This document shows, one piece after another, positions 56,892-63,894 of a DNA stretch of 64,000 nt. The notes beneath the pieces were generated by a model. That model searched no databases. It was given only the letters and a program-made list of their open reading frames with translations, and had not been told where the DNA came from. Made by a program: the position numbers and the translations under genes. Within the stretch, counting starts at the first letter, position 1, and each line of letters begins with the position of its first letter. This DNA comes from an uncultured Oscillospiraceae bacterium (GTDB lineage Bacteria; Bacillota; Clostridia; Oscillospirales; Oscillospiraceae). The stretch is taken from assembly GCA_934572465.1 (NCBI GenBank), contig CAKTLG010000003.1, forward strand, positions 27,108 to 91,107, written 5' to 3'.

Positions 56892-58724
56892 TTGAAAAAA
56901 ATCGAACAGTTCCAGATCACCAGCATGAATATTTCCGGATTCAAGTCCTATGAGGAGCCCACAGAGTTTATCTTTGGCAATCCCACCGTCATCACAGGCG
57001 GGAATGGGCGAGGCAAGACCAGCATTGCGGATGCCATTGCTTTTGCCGTGACCGGGCTTCCGTTCTTCGGCGAGCGTGGAATCGACCGGCTCCACAACGA
57101 GAATAATCCCGATGCCACCGTTCAGATGTGCTTTGTGGATGAGGCGGGTGTGGCCCACGAGTTGACTCGTGTCCGGCGAAAGAACCGCATGACTATCACC
57201 TATGACGGCTATGAGATCCGCCAGCTTGATTTAGCTGACCTCTTTGGCGAGCGGGATGTGTTCCTCTCCATTCTCAATCCCCTGTACTTTATTGAGGAAC
57301 TGGGGGAAAATGGCAAAAATCTGCTGGAGCGGTATCTTCCGCTTATCCCGCAGGAAACGATTCTTGCACAGCTCCCCGAACCGGTGCGGGAATCTTTGAA
57401 GGATGAGGAAATTCTTTCGCCTGATGCCTATCTCAAACGGCGGCGTGAGGAGATCCGTGGACTTGAAGAACGCATTACTTATCTTGGCGGGCAAAAGGAT
57501 CTTGCGGCAGCGCAGGGTCAGCAGCACGAAAAAATGCAGGCGGAACTTGCTGAAAACCTTGCCGTGCTCCGCGCCGAGATCGCTGCGCTGGAGGAAAAGC
57601 AGTTTGACGGCCTTGATCCTGTAAAAACGCAGGAACGGCTTGTAGAACTGAGCCATCGCTACGAGGAGATAGTTCGGGACGAACGCGGCGATACGATGCA
57701 GAAGCAAAGAGAGCTTCATACTTTGCGTGAGAAGATCATCCGCAGGCAGGCCGAACAGTATCAGTCCAAATTTACGGAGCCGCTGGCGGAAATCACCTCT
57801 AAGGTCAACGATCTTGGCATGCGATATAAGCGAGAGACTTCGGCCTATAAAGCGTTTCATGCCGGCATGGACTGCCCCACCTGCCATCGCCGCGTAACGG
57901 AGGAAACCCTGCCAGAGGTGCAAACCGCACTCAAGGAAGCCATTTCCCAACTGTGGGCTGCCGGAACAGAACTGAAAGGGCAGCTTACAGAACTCCAGGA
58001 AATGGATAAAAAGGCGAGAGAAACCTTTGAGACATTTCAGGCGGATGACCTTCGCAAATGGGAAGCGGAAGCTGCCGAACTGGAACAACGCTGCAAAGAG
58101 CAAACCGGTGGCGCACAAGACAGCGAGCAGATGCGCAGCGAGATTCAAAGCCTGACGGCAGATCTGGAATACGGTAATCTTACGCAGGCGGAGTATGACC
58201 GCTTAGGCGAATGCCGGGAGCAGTACCGCGAGGTGGAGGCAAAAATTTCCGCCCTTAATGCGATGGCGACAGCGGAAATGCCTGATTTTGACCAGGAAAT
58301 CCGTGAGGCACAGGAAACCATAGGCGGAATCAAGCGCACAATGACGAATGTGATCGCCTATATCAGCAAGCGAGCGGAACTGACTTTTTCGCAGCTCAAA
58401 ATGAACCGTGTGGAGATTTCTCTTTATGATGTGGTGAAATCCACCGGCGAAGCCAAAGATACCTTCAAATTCACTTACAGCGGCCGCCGCTATGACCGGC
58501 TCTCCCTTTCGGAGAAGGTACGTGCGGGCATGGAGGTATCAGAACTGGTGAAACGGCTGACCGGCCGGAATTATCCCGTTTTTGTGGATAATATGGAGTC
58601 CGTGGATGATCTTGCCAATGTACGTCCTACGGGACAGGTCATTATGGCAAAGTGCGTGAGCAATGCACCTTTGCAGGTGCGGCCGATCAAGCCTATTGCC
58701 TGCGTAGAGCAGCGGGCCGCCTGA
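56892..58724 (+). CDS. SMC/Rad50-like ATPase with zinc hook
   Basis: A 610 aa protein. Walker A: VITGGNGRGKTSIADAIAFA (residues ~36-55). Coiled coils flank a zinc-hook CPTC at residues 328-331 (GMDCPTCHRRV). The C-terminal ATPase lobe has RLSLSEKVRAGMEVSELVKR as the signature region and YPVFVDNMESVDD as Walker B. It is much shorter than Rad50/SbcC, so the arms are short. It starts at TTG 56892 behind AAAGGAGA. The Walker-B Asp is followed by Asn where most ABC ATPases have Glu. Its nuclease partner (SbcD/Mre11) is not seen nearby. Confidence 0.85.
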   Translation: MKKIEQFQITSMNISGFKSYEEPTEFIFGNPTVITGGNGRGKTSIADAIAFAVTGLPFFGERGIDRLHNENNPDATVQMCFVDEAGVAHELTRVRRKNRMTITYDGYEIRQLDLADLFGERDVFLSILNPLYFIEELGENGKNLLERYLPLIPQETILAQLPEPVRESLKDEEILSPDAYLKRRREEIRGLEERITYLGGQKDLAAAQGQQHEKMQAELAENLAVLRAEIAALEEKQFDGLDPVKTQERLVELSHRYEEIVRDERGDTMQKQRELHTLREKIIRRQAEQYQSKFTEPLAEITSKVNDLGMRYKRETSAYKAFHAGMDCPTCHRRVTEETLPEVQTALKEAISQLWAAGTELKGQLTELQEMDKKARETFETFQADDLRKWEAEAAELEQRCKEQTGGAQDSEQMRSEIQSLTADLEYGNLTQAEYDRLGECREQYREVEAKISALNAMATAEMPDFDQEIREAQETIGGIKRTMTNVIAYISKRAELTFSQLKMNRVEISLYDVVKSTGEAKDTFKFTYSGRRYDRLSLSEKVRAGMEVSELVKRLTGRNYPVFVDNMESVDDLANVRPTGQVIMAKCVSNAPLQVRPIKPIACVEQRAA

Positions 58725-58741
58725 TAGGAAGGTGATTCCGT

Positions 58742-59809
58742 TTGGCCGTCCGACAATATGATAAGATCCCCATCGTGGAAACGGCCAGACGGTGCGGACT
58801 TGTCCTCGACTCCCGAACGCTGCGGCGGACGGAAGTCGAGGCAAGCTGCCCCTTCTGCGGTGACCATGGGTCGGGAAAACATCATCTGAGCCTCAATACA
58901 AACACAGACCAATACCGCTGCAATCTTTGCGGGGCCCATGGCAACAGCGTGAGCCTGTATGCCCGGATCAAAGGACTCAGCAACAAAGAGGCTTATCTGG
59001 AGTTGGTGCGGGAGACAAAGGTATATCCTTTGCCCCAGGCGCCCACTCCCCAAATGAAAGAGCGGCAGCCTGTTTCACTGGAACAGCGCCACGCCGTATA
59101 TGCGGATATGCTGGAGCACCTGACGCTCCTTGACCGGCACGGTGAAAATCTGCTGGAAAGAGGTTTATCCGAGGAACGTATCCGAAAAAACGGATATAAG
59201 AGTATGCCTGAAACTGAGCAGGGCCGTCGGCTTTTGGCTGATCTGCTCCGCTCCCACGGGTATGATCTGCGCGGCGTTCCCGGCTTTCGCACCTACTATG
59301 GCGAGTGGACGCTCTCCGGGCCGAATGGGTTCCTTATTCCGGTTCGGAATAAGGACGGGCTCATACAGGGTCTCAAGATCCGGCTTGATGATGCGGATAC
59401 TCCGAACCGGAAGTACCGCTGGCTCTCCAGCCGCAGCCTGCCGAATGGCACCCGCAGCTATTCCTGGGTTCATGTGACCGGAGATAGAGCAAGAAAGCGT
59501 GCGTTTTTAACGGAGGGGCCGCTCAAAGGCGATGTGGCCAGCTTTCTTGCAAAGGACGCACTATTTATCTGCATCGGCGGTGTCAACGCGCTGCATGGGC
59601 TGACCGATACCATCCGAGAGCTTGGCGTCCATGAGGTCGTGGAGGCAATGGACATGGATCAGATGACCAATCCCAATGTCCGCAAAGCAGTCCTTGCCAT
59701 GCGAAAGGAAGTGCAGAGACTGCCGGGCATCCGTTATTCAAAGTACACATGGGACCCCGCCTACAAGGGCGTGGATGACTACCTTTTGAGCCGGGTGGCG
59801 ACGATGTAA
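58742..59809 (+). CDS. CHC2 zinc-finger / Toprim DNA primase-like protein
   Basis: A 355 aa protein. N-terminal zinc ribbon CPFC (C36, C39) and CNLC (C60, C63) with HHLSLN between, i.e. the CHC2 primase finger. A middle domain contains LLERGLSEERIRKNGYKSMP, GVPGFRTYYGEWTLSGPNGF and FLIPVRNKDGLIQGLKIRLD. The C-terminal Toprim-like part has FLTEGPLKGDVASFLA (catalytic Glu) and VVEAMDMDQ (DxD). It probably makes primers for element replication. The start is TTG at 58742, after AGGAAGG. Confidence 0.85.
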   Translation: MAVRQYDKIPIVETARRCGLVLDSRTLRRTEVEASCPFCGDHGSGKHHLSLNTNTDQYRCNLCGAHGNSVSLYARIKGLSNKEAYLELVRETKVYPLPQAPTPQMKERQPVSLEQRHAVYADMLEHLTLLDRHGENLLERGLSEERIRKNGYKSMPETEQGRRLLADLLRSHGYDLRGVPGFRTYYGEWTLSGPNGFLIPVRNKDGLIQGLKIRLDDADTPNRKYRWLSSRSLPNGTRSYSWVHVTGDRARKRAFLTEGPLKGDVASFLAKDALFICIGGVNALHGLTDTIRELGVHEVVEAMDMDQMTNPNVRKAVLAMRKEVQRLPGIRYSKYTWDPAYKGVDDYLLSRVATM

Positions 59810-59824
59810 AAGGAGAACTACCAA

Positions 59825-60004
59825 ATGGAGCGATACAAAATCACGGATGCTTCCCAGTATGGACTCATAGAAGCCTTGCTCGATGAGGCAGGAATCGACT
59901 ATGAGTGGGATTCTGGGGATCGGCTGATGGTCGATGATGCATTCAGCGAAGATATTGGGGACATTCTGAAAAGCAATGATATTGATTTTGACCTCATCTT
60001 CTAA
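59825..60004 (+). CDS. Small acidic uncharacterised protein
   Basis: A 59 aa frame with ATG at 59825 behind AAAGGAGAA. Translation starts MERYKITDASQYGLIEALLD and ends DIGDILKSNDIDFDLIF. About a third of residues are Asp or Glu. Such acidity is typical of DNA mimics, but nothing else supports that. Its spacing in the operon supports a real gene. Confidence 0.6.
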   Translation: MERYKITDASQYGLIEALLDEAGIDYEWDSGDRLMVDDAFSEDIGDILKSNDIDFDLIF

Positions 60005-60030
60005 ATTATGATCCCACGGTTAAGATCGAG

Positions 60031-60054
60031 GGCTTGTGGTAAAAGCCACAAGCC
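60031..60054 (+). other. Short stem-loop between the acidic protein and DUF6744-like genes
   Basis: GGCTTGTGG and CCACAAGCC pair around TAAAAG, in a 111-base gap. There is no T-run, so it may be a processing or stability element. Confidence 0.4.
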
Positions 60055-60115
60055 TATGATTGCTTCCGGAAATCATCCGAGACTACAAATGGTAAAAGAA
60101 AGGAACAATACAAAT

Positions 60116-61102
60116 ATGGATAAAGTCATAAATATGGGTGAATTTATTGGCGCAGCCACAGGTGATAAGCAGCACATGCTGGGGAAGTTTCTATATTTCT
60201 CTCTGGCAAATCTTCTGGTGGACAAAGACGAGCTTTCCTCGCTGTGTGAGAGTATGGGCATTGCGTATGCTGGGTGCAACCGCCTTTCCGTGTCAGACGC
60301 TTTCCGCTCTGCCACAGGCGACATTCGAGAGCGTGTTCCGGTCACTACAGACGGAGAGACAAATATTTATCTTGCCTACTGCCGTGACAATAAACACACT
60401 GTGGGTATTCTCTCCCGTGAGCTGGTAAAGGAAACCCTGAACCGCCATACCAATCAGTATGAGAAGCTGGCGAACATCAGCTATGACAAAGCAGACGGCA
60501 TTTTCCGCTGCGACAACATGGTGTACGATGACGCCGTGGATGTGCCGGAGTGCTGCCGCCGTGCGGAGGAGCTGTTTGAGCTTTACCAGCGCTGCGCCAA
60601 CCGTAAGCAGATCGAGACGATCTGCGTGAATTACCTGCGCTCACTTGAGGCAACAAAGCTGAGTATCACCGGTCACATGTACTTTGTCCCGCGCAACTAT
60701 ATGGATGGAGTCGATATTTTTGAAGACTTCATTTCGCTTCTCGGCGGTCTGAATCAAAGGGCAACGCCGCTGATTGTCAACAGTTTTTACATCATTGATG
60801 ACGCCAAGCAGCGCGAAAAAATGACGGAAGAATTTTATATCGCCGTCAAGAAGGAGATTGCCACATATCAGGAAAAATGTGATTATCTGATTAAAAGCAG
60901 TAGTCAAAGTCCCGCGGTCATGGATCGATGGGTATTGAAGGTGCAGGCTTTGGAAGAGAAAAAGCGCCACTATGAAGATGTATTGCAAAGGGAGCTGAGC
61001 GGACTGGATGACGAGTTTTCCGTTCTGAAACTGCTTTCGCAGGAGCTTCAGGTCCGGGCAAATAGCATCCGCAGTCAGCGATTTCAGCAAAGGGCAGCGT
61101 AA
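60116..61102 (+). CDS. DUF6744-like protein of the mobile element
   Basis: A 328 aa protein: GEFIGAATGDKQHMLGKFLY, CESMGIAYAGCNRLSVSDAF, ELVKETLNRHTNQYEKLANI, and a C-terminal coiled coil (EEKKRHYEDVLQRELSGLDD). It resembles a family found on Clostridia integrative elements with no known function. The ATG at 60116 follows AAAGGAA and begins the conserved part; a longer upstream frame contains the intergenic stem-loop and is rejected. It is the last gene of the operon, closed by the terminator at 61113-61152. Confidence 0.65.
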   Translation: MDKVINMGEFIGAATGDKQHMLGKFLYFSLANLLVDKDELSSLCESMGIAYAGCNRLSVSDAFRSATGDIRERVPVTTDGETNIYLAYCRDNKHTVGILSRELVKETLNRHTNQYEKLANISYDKADGIFRCDNMVYDDAVDVPECCRRAEELFELYQRCANRKQIETICVNYLRSLEATKLSITGHMYFVPRNYMDGVDIFEDFISLLGGLNQRATPLIVNSFYIIDDAKQREKMTEEFYIAVKKEIATYQEKCDYLIKSSSQSPAVMDRWVLKVQALEEKKRHYEDVLQRELSGLDDEFSVLKLLSQELQVRANSIRSQRFQQRAA

Positions 61103-61112
61103 ATAACCATCA

Positions 61113-61152
61113 GCGGGGGCATCGGTTCGCAGCCGATGCCCCCGCTTGTTTT
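61113..61152 (+). terminator. Terminator of the PRTRC-like operon
   Basis: GCGGGGGCATCGG and CCGATGCCCCCGC pair around TTCGCAG, followed by TTGTTTT; 10 bases past the last stop. Confidence 0.85.
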
Positions 61153-61182
61153 CCTCTCACGCTCCCCTGCCGCAACTCCCCC

Positions 61183-61211
61183 TTGAAAGAACGCGGCGCT
61201 TCCCCTATAAT
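61183..61211 (+). promoter_or_regulatory. Promoter of the ECF sigma factor operon
   Basis: TTGAAA, a 17-base spacer, and a perfect TATAAT, 35 bases before the sigma factor ATG. This is a housekeeping-type promoter, not an ECF-type GGAAC promoter. Confidence 0.85.
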
Positions 61212-61246
61212 AACCGTAAAAACACGGCACGGGAGGCGGCGAGACC

Positions 61247-61792
61247 ATGACGGACGAGGCCTTATACCGCCAGTATCTGAGCGGCGACGATGCGGGGCTG
61301 GACGCTCTGATGAAAAAATACGGCAATCCCCTGACACTCTATCTCGACGGCTACCTGCACGATATCCACGAGGCCGAGGAGCTGATGCTCGATGTCTTTG
61401 CCTATCTGTTCACAAAGAAACCGAGGATTCAGGACGGCGGCTTCAAGGCGTATCTCTATAAGGCGGCGCGGCACATGGCGCTGCGTCGGAAGCGCATGCG
61501 GAAGCCCTTGTTCAGCCTGGATGAGCTGACAAACCAGCCGGACGGGCAGCTGCTGGCGGAGGAGGTCATCCGGTCGGAGGAGCGAAACCGCATTCTGCAT
61601 TTCTGCATGGATGAAATGAACCCGGACTATCGGGAAGTCCTCTATCTCACCTATTTTGAGGATATGAGCTACGCGCAGGCGGCGGAGGTCACGGGGAAAA
61701 CGGTAAAGCAGATCACCAACATGGTATATCGCGGAAAAGAAAGCCTGCGAAGGCTCTTAGAACGGGAGGGAATCACAAATGCGGAGTCATGA
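61247..61792 (+). CDS. ECF-like RNA polymerase sigma factor
   Basis: A 181 aa protein with region 2 (ALYRQYLSGDDAGLDALMKK, EAEELMLDVFAYLFTKKPRI, FKAYLYKAARHMALRRKRMR) and region 4 (YREVLYLTYFEDMSYAQAAE, VTGKTVKQITNMVYRGKESL). It has no region 3. It redirects RNA polymerase to a small regulon. RBS GGGAGG. Its end overlaps the next gene by 14 bases, and the following genes encode membrane proteins including a PrsW-type protease, as expected for a sigma factor controlled by regulated proteolysis. Confidence 0.9.
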   Translation: MTDEALYRQYLSGDDAGLDALMKKYGNPLTLYLDGYLHDIHEAEELMLDVFAYLFTKKPRIQDGGFKAYLYKAARHMALRRKRMRKPLFSLDELTNQPDGQLLAEEVIRSEERNRILHFCMDEMNPDYREVLYLTYFEDMSYAQAAEVTGKTVKQITNMVYRGKESLRRLLEREGITNAES

Positions 61793-62141
61793 GGAGCGCG
61801 TTGCGGAGACGAAGCGGCGCATCGCCAAAATGGAACGAGAAAAACAGCGGCGGCGCAATACGATCACCATGGCTTCCTCAGTGGCGGCGTGCCTTGTACT
61901 GCTCATCGGCGCGTCCCTCGCCATGCCCGGCATTGCTGCGCGGATACAGACAGGCGATTATTCCGGCTTTGAAACGGCGGCCAGCATCTTTCACGGCGGC
62001 GCGGCCTTGGGATACATCGTCATCGGGCTTCTGGCGTTTTTACTCGGCGTGTGCGTGACCGTTCTGTGCTTCCGGCTGCGGCAGATGAACCGCGAGGACG
62101 ATCAGAACAAAGAAAGCGAGGGGATACATGGAGCTGATTGA
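61779..62141 (+). CDS. Small two-helix membrane protein, candidate anti-sigma partner
   Basis: A 120 aa protein. A basic cytoplasmic start (EERVAETKRRIAKMEREKQR) precedes two helices (VAACLVLLIGASLAMPGI; GYIVIGLLAFLLGVCVTVLC), then FRLRQMNREDDQNKES. Its position immediately after the sigma gene with overlap suggests an anti-sigma or sensing partner, though no zinc anti-sigma motif is present. It is related to the 117 aa protein at 63541-63894 (basic lead, two helices, LCFRLRNRE). Confidence 0.75.
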   Translation: MRSHEERVAETKRRIAKMEREKQRRRNTITMASSVAACLVLLIGASLAMPGIAARIQTGDYSGFETAASIFHGGAALGYIVIGLLAFLLGVCVTVLCFRLRQMNREDDQNKESEGIHGAD

Positions 62142-62754
62142 GAACCTGCTGCAACTGCTGACCACGTTCGTGGGCGCACTGCTCTCGGGTATCTCCTACC
62201 GAAAAAGTGGGCGGCAGACGTATTTTCTGCTGCTGTGCTTCTACGGCTGCTTTGCCCTCGGTGCGCTCTACTGGACGCTGTATCTGCTGCTGTTCGATAC
62301 AACACCCCGGGTCTTTTATGTGTCGGAGTTCGGCTGGGTGGCCAGCGTAATTTTCCTGCGCATTTTGCAGGCCGCGCTCTCCGCCCCAGAGGAACGCGCC
62401 TTCCGCTGCCGCAGGGCATGGCTCGCGCCTGCGTTCGGCGTGCCGATGCTGGCGTTCTACTGCACTTTCGGGGACATCCTCTCCAACCTGATCTGGTGCG
62501 GCATGATGATATGGCTCTCCTTCTGCGCCATTCGTGGGCTGGTCTACGCCAATGGGCAGACGGGCGCGGCGCGGAATATGCGGTGGTTTCACATCGGCGT
62601 GCTGTGCTTTGCCGGTTCGGAATATCTGCTCTGGACGGCGGGCTGCTTCTGGCCGGATACTTCTCCCGCAAGCCCCACCTTCTGGTGCGATATGCTGCTG
62701 ACGCTCGCGATTCTGGGGCTGCTGCCCGCCGCGAGAAAGGCGGTGGAGGCGTGA
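62128..62754 (+). CDS. Multi-pass membrane protein of the sigma factor operon
   Basis: A 208 aa protein with about six to seven hydrophobic helices (LLTTFVGALLSGISYRKSGR, TYFLLLCFYGCFALGALYWT, YLLWTAGCFWP) and short charged loops. Overlaps the preceding gene by 14 bases and the PrsW-like gene by 4 (GTGA). No family is recognised. A sensor role within the envelope-signalling module is a guess from context. Confidence 0.75.
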   Translation: MELIENLLQLLTTFVGALLSGISYRKSGRQTYFLLLCFYGCFALGALYWTLYLLLFDTTPRVFYVSEFGWVASVIFLRILQAALSAPEERAFRCRRAWLAPAFGVPMLAFYCTFGDILSNLIWCGMMIWLSFCAIRGLVYANGQTGAARNMRWFHIGVLCFAGSEYLLWTAGCFWPDTSPASPTFWCDMLLTLAILGLLPAARKAVEA

Positions 62755-63380
62755 CCTATATTGAAAATATCTTCCTCTGCATGGTATCCCCGCTGCTGGT
62801 GGCTGCCCTGTGCATGGGCAGGCGGCAGCTCCGCTTCTTTCTGTTCTGCATCGCCGGAATGGGGGCGTGCCTGCTTTCGGCCTACATCAACACCTTTTTT
62901 GCGGCGCTGTATCAGGCGGACACCTTTGCCGCCGCGGTGGAGATCGCGCCGGTGGTGGAAGAAGTGATGAAGCTGCTGCCGCTGGCGTTCTATCTTCTGG
63001 TATTCGAGCCGGAGGGCGGGAAGATCAAGCCCGCCGCCGTCACGGTGGCGCTGGCCTTTGCCACCTTTGAAAACGTCTGCTATCTCATCCAGAACGGAGC
63101 CGGCAGCTTTTCTTTCATCTTCTTCCGCGGCTTTGGGACGGGCGCGATGCATGTCCTCTGCGGCATGATCGTCGGCGGGGGACTTGCCTATGCGTGGCAG
63201 CGGACATGGCTGAAGATCGCCGGGACCTGCGGCCTGCTGGGCGCGGCCATCACCCTCCACGCCACCTACAATTTGCTCATCGCCCACGGCGGCGCGGCGC
63301 AGTACGCCGCCTACGCGCTGCCGGCGCTGCTGGTGGCGGCGGGGAAGCTGTCCGTTCTCCGCTTCGGGCGGAGAGAATGA
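62751..63380 (+). CDS. PrsW-family intramembrane protease
   Basis: A 209 aa membrane protein with PrsW/CPBP-like motifs: VVEEVMKLLPLAFYLL (E70, E71, K74), FATFENVCYLIQNGAG, a His in GTGAMHVLCGMIVGG and LHATYNLLI. PrsW is the first protease cutting anti-sigma factor RsiW in Bacillus; here it sits in the same operon as a sigma factor and small membrane proteins. The start is GTG at 62751 behind GGTGGAGG; the frame is open far upstream but only as a shadow of the previous gene. Confidence 0.85.
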   Translation: MTYIENIFLCMVSPLLVAALCMGRRQLRFFLFCIAGMGACLLSAYINTFFAALYQADTFAAAVEIAPVVEEVMKLLPLAFYLLVFEPEGGKIKPAAVTVALAFATFENVCYLIQNGAGSFSFIFFRGFGTGAMHVLCGMIVGGGLAYAWQRTWLKIAGTCGLLGAAITLHATYNLLIAHGGAAQYAAYALPALLVAAGKLSVLRFGRRE

Positions 63381-63395
63381 CCGAATATTCACTCA

Positions 63396-63431
63396 TTGAG
63401 AGCTGCTTTTTGGCGGCTCTCAAATTTTTTT
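63396..63431 (+). terminator. Terminator of the sigma-PrsW operon
   Basis: TTGAGAGC and GCTCTCAA pair around TGCTTTTTGGCG, followed by ATTTTTTTG. Confidence 0.8.
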
Positions 63432-63540
63432 GAAAAATTTTGCGTTTTGGGTGAGAGTTTTTTCGATTTTTTGTACCTATATAAGTGAAAGGGTTTTTAG
63501 ACCACAGTTTCAGACAAACCAGAAAGGGGGTTCAAACGAT

Positions 63541-63894
63541 ATGTACGATACCGCAAGACGGGTCGCACTCGTCAAGCAGCGGGTGCGGGAAAACGCCCGC
63601 CGAAGGCAGCGGCGCGGCATATATGGGCTGAGTGCCGCGTGTATGCTGCTGTTCGCGGTGCTGATGCAGGCTGCGGGCACGGTCATCGGGCCGGGGCAAC
63701 CTGAAGCATGGGGTGCGTTCGGCGCGATGCTGCTGCGGGAGGATGCGGGCGGCTATGTGCTGGTGGCCATCGTTTCCTTTGCCGCGGCGGCAGCGATCAC
63801 CGCGCTGTGCTTCCGGCTCAGAAACAGGGAAAACCAGAAAAAAGGCGGGGAGGACAAACCGAACCGACACGAACAGGAGGAGAAAAGCCAATGA
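63541..63894 (+). CDS. Small two-helix membrane protein, paralogue of 61779-62141
   Basis: A 117 aa protein with the same plan as the candidate anti-sigma partner: basic lead (RRVALVKQRVRENARRRQRR), helix GIYGLSAACMLLFAVLMQAA, second helix VAIVSFAAAAAITALCFRLR, and a charged tail. RBS GAAAGGGGG sets the ATG at 63541. It overlaps the secreted-protein gene (ATGA) and is separated from the sigma operon by a terminator, so it begins a new transcription unit that could be a target of the sigma factor. Confidence 0.75.
   Translation: MYDTARRVALVKQRVRENARRRQRRGIYGLSAACMLLFAVLMQAAGTVIGPGQPEAWGAFGAMLLREDAGGYVLVAIVSFAAAAAITALCFRLRNRENQKKGGEDKPNRHEQEEKSQ

Larger units (their letters stand above)
33272..61102. 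mobile_element. Probable tRNA-Arg-linked integrative element (right end unresolved)
   Basis: Immediately 3' of the tRNA come a tyrosine recombinase, an excisionase-like HTH and a sigma-like regulator, and much further on a plasmid/ICE-type replication-recombination operon. The integrase and 47-61 kb stretches are visibly more AT-rich than the flanks. I searched by eye for a second copy of the tRNA 3' end (GGTTCGAATCCCTCACGGCG) and found none in the window. The right boundary is therefore a guess at the last operon terminator. The GC-rich SLH and LuxR genes in the middle may be cargo or older chromosome between two separate insertions. No conjugation genes are visible. Confidence 0.45.

Noticed and set aside
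33272..61102. Prophage
   Set aside because: No capsid, terminase, portal, tail or lysis genes were seen despite an integrase and phage-like sigma regulator.
62235..62750. Long N-terminal extension of the PrsW-like protein
   Set aside because: That part is Arg-rich shadow sequence of the preceding gene; the GTG at 62751 has a good RBS and begins the membrane protein.
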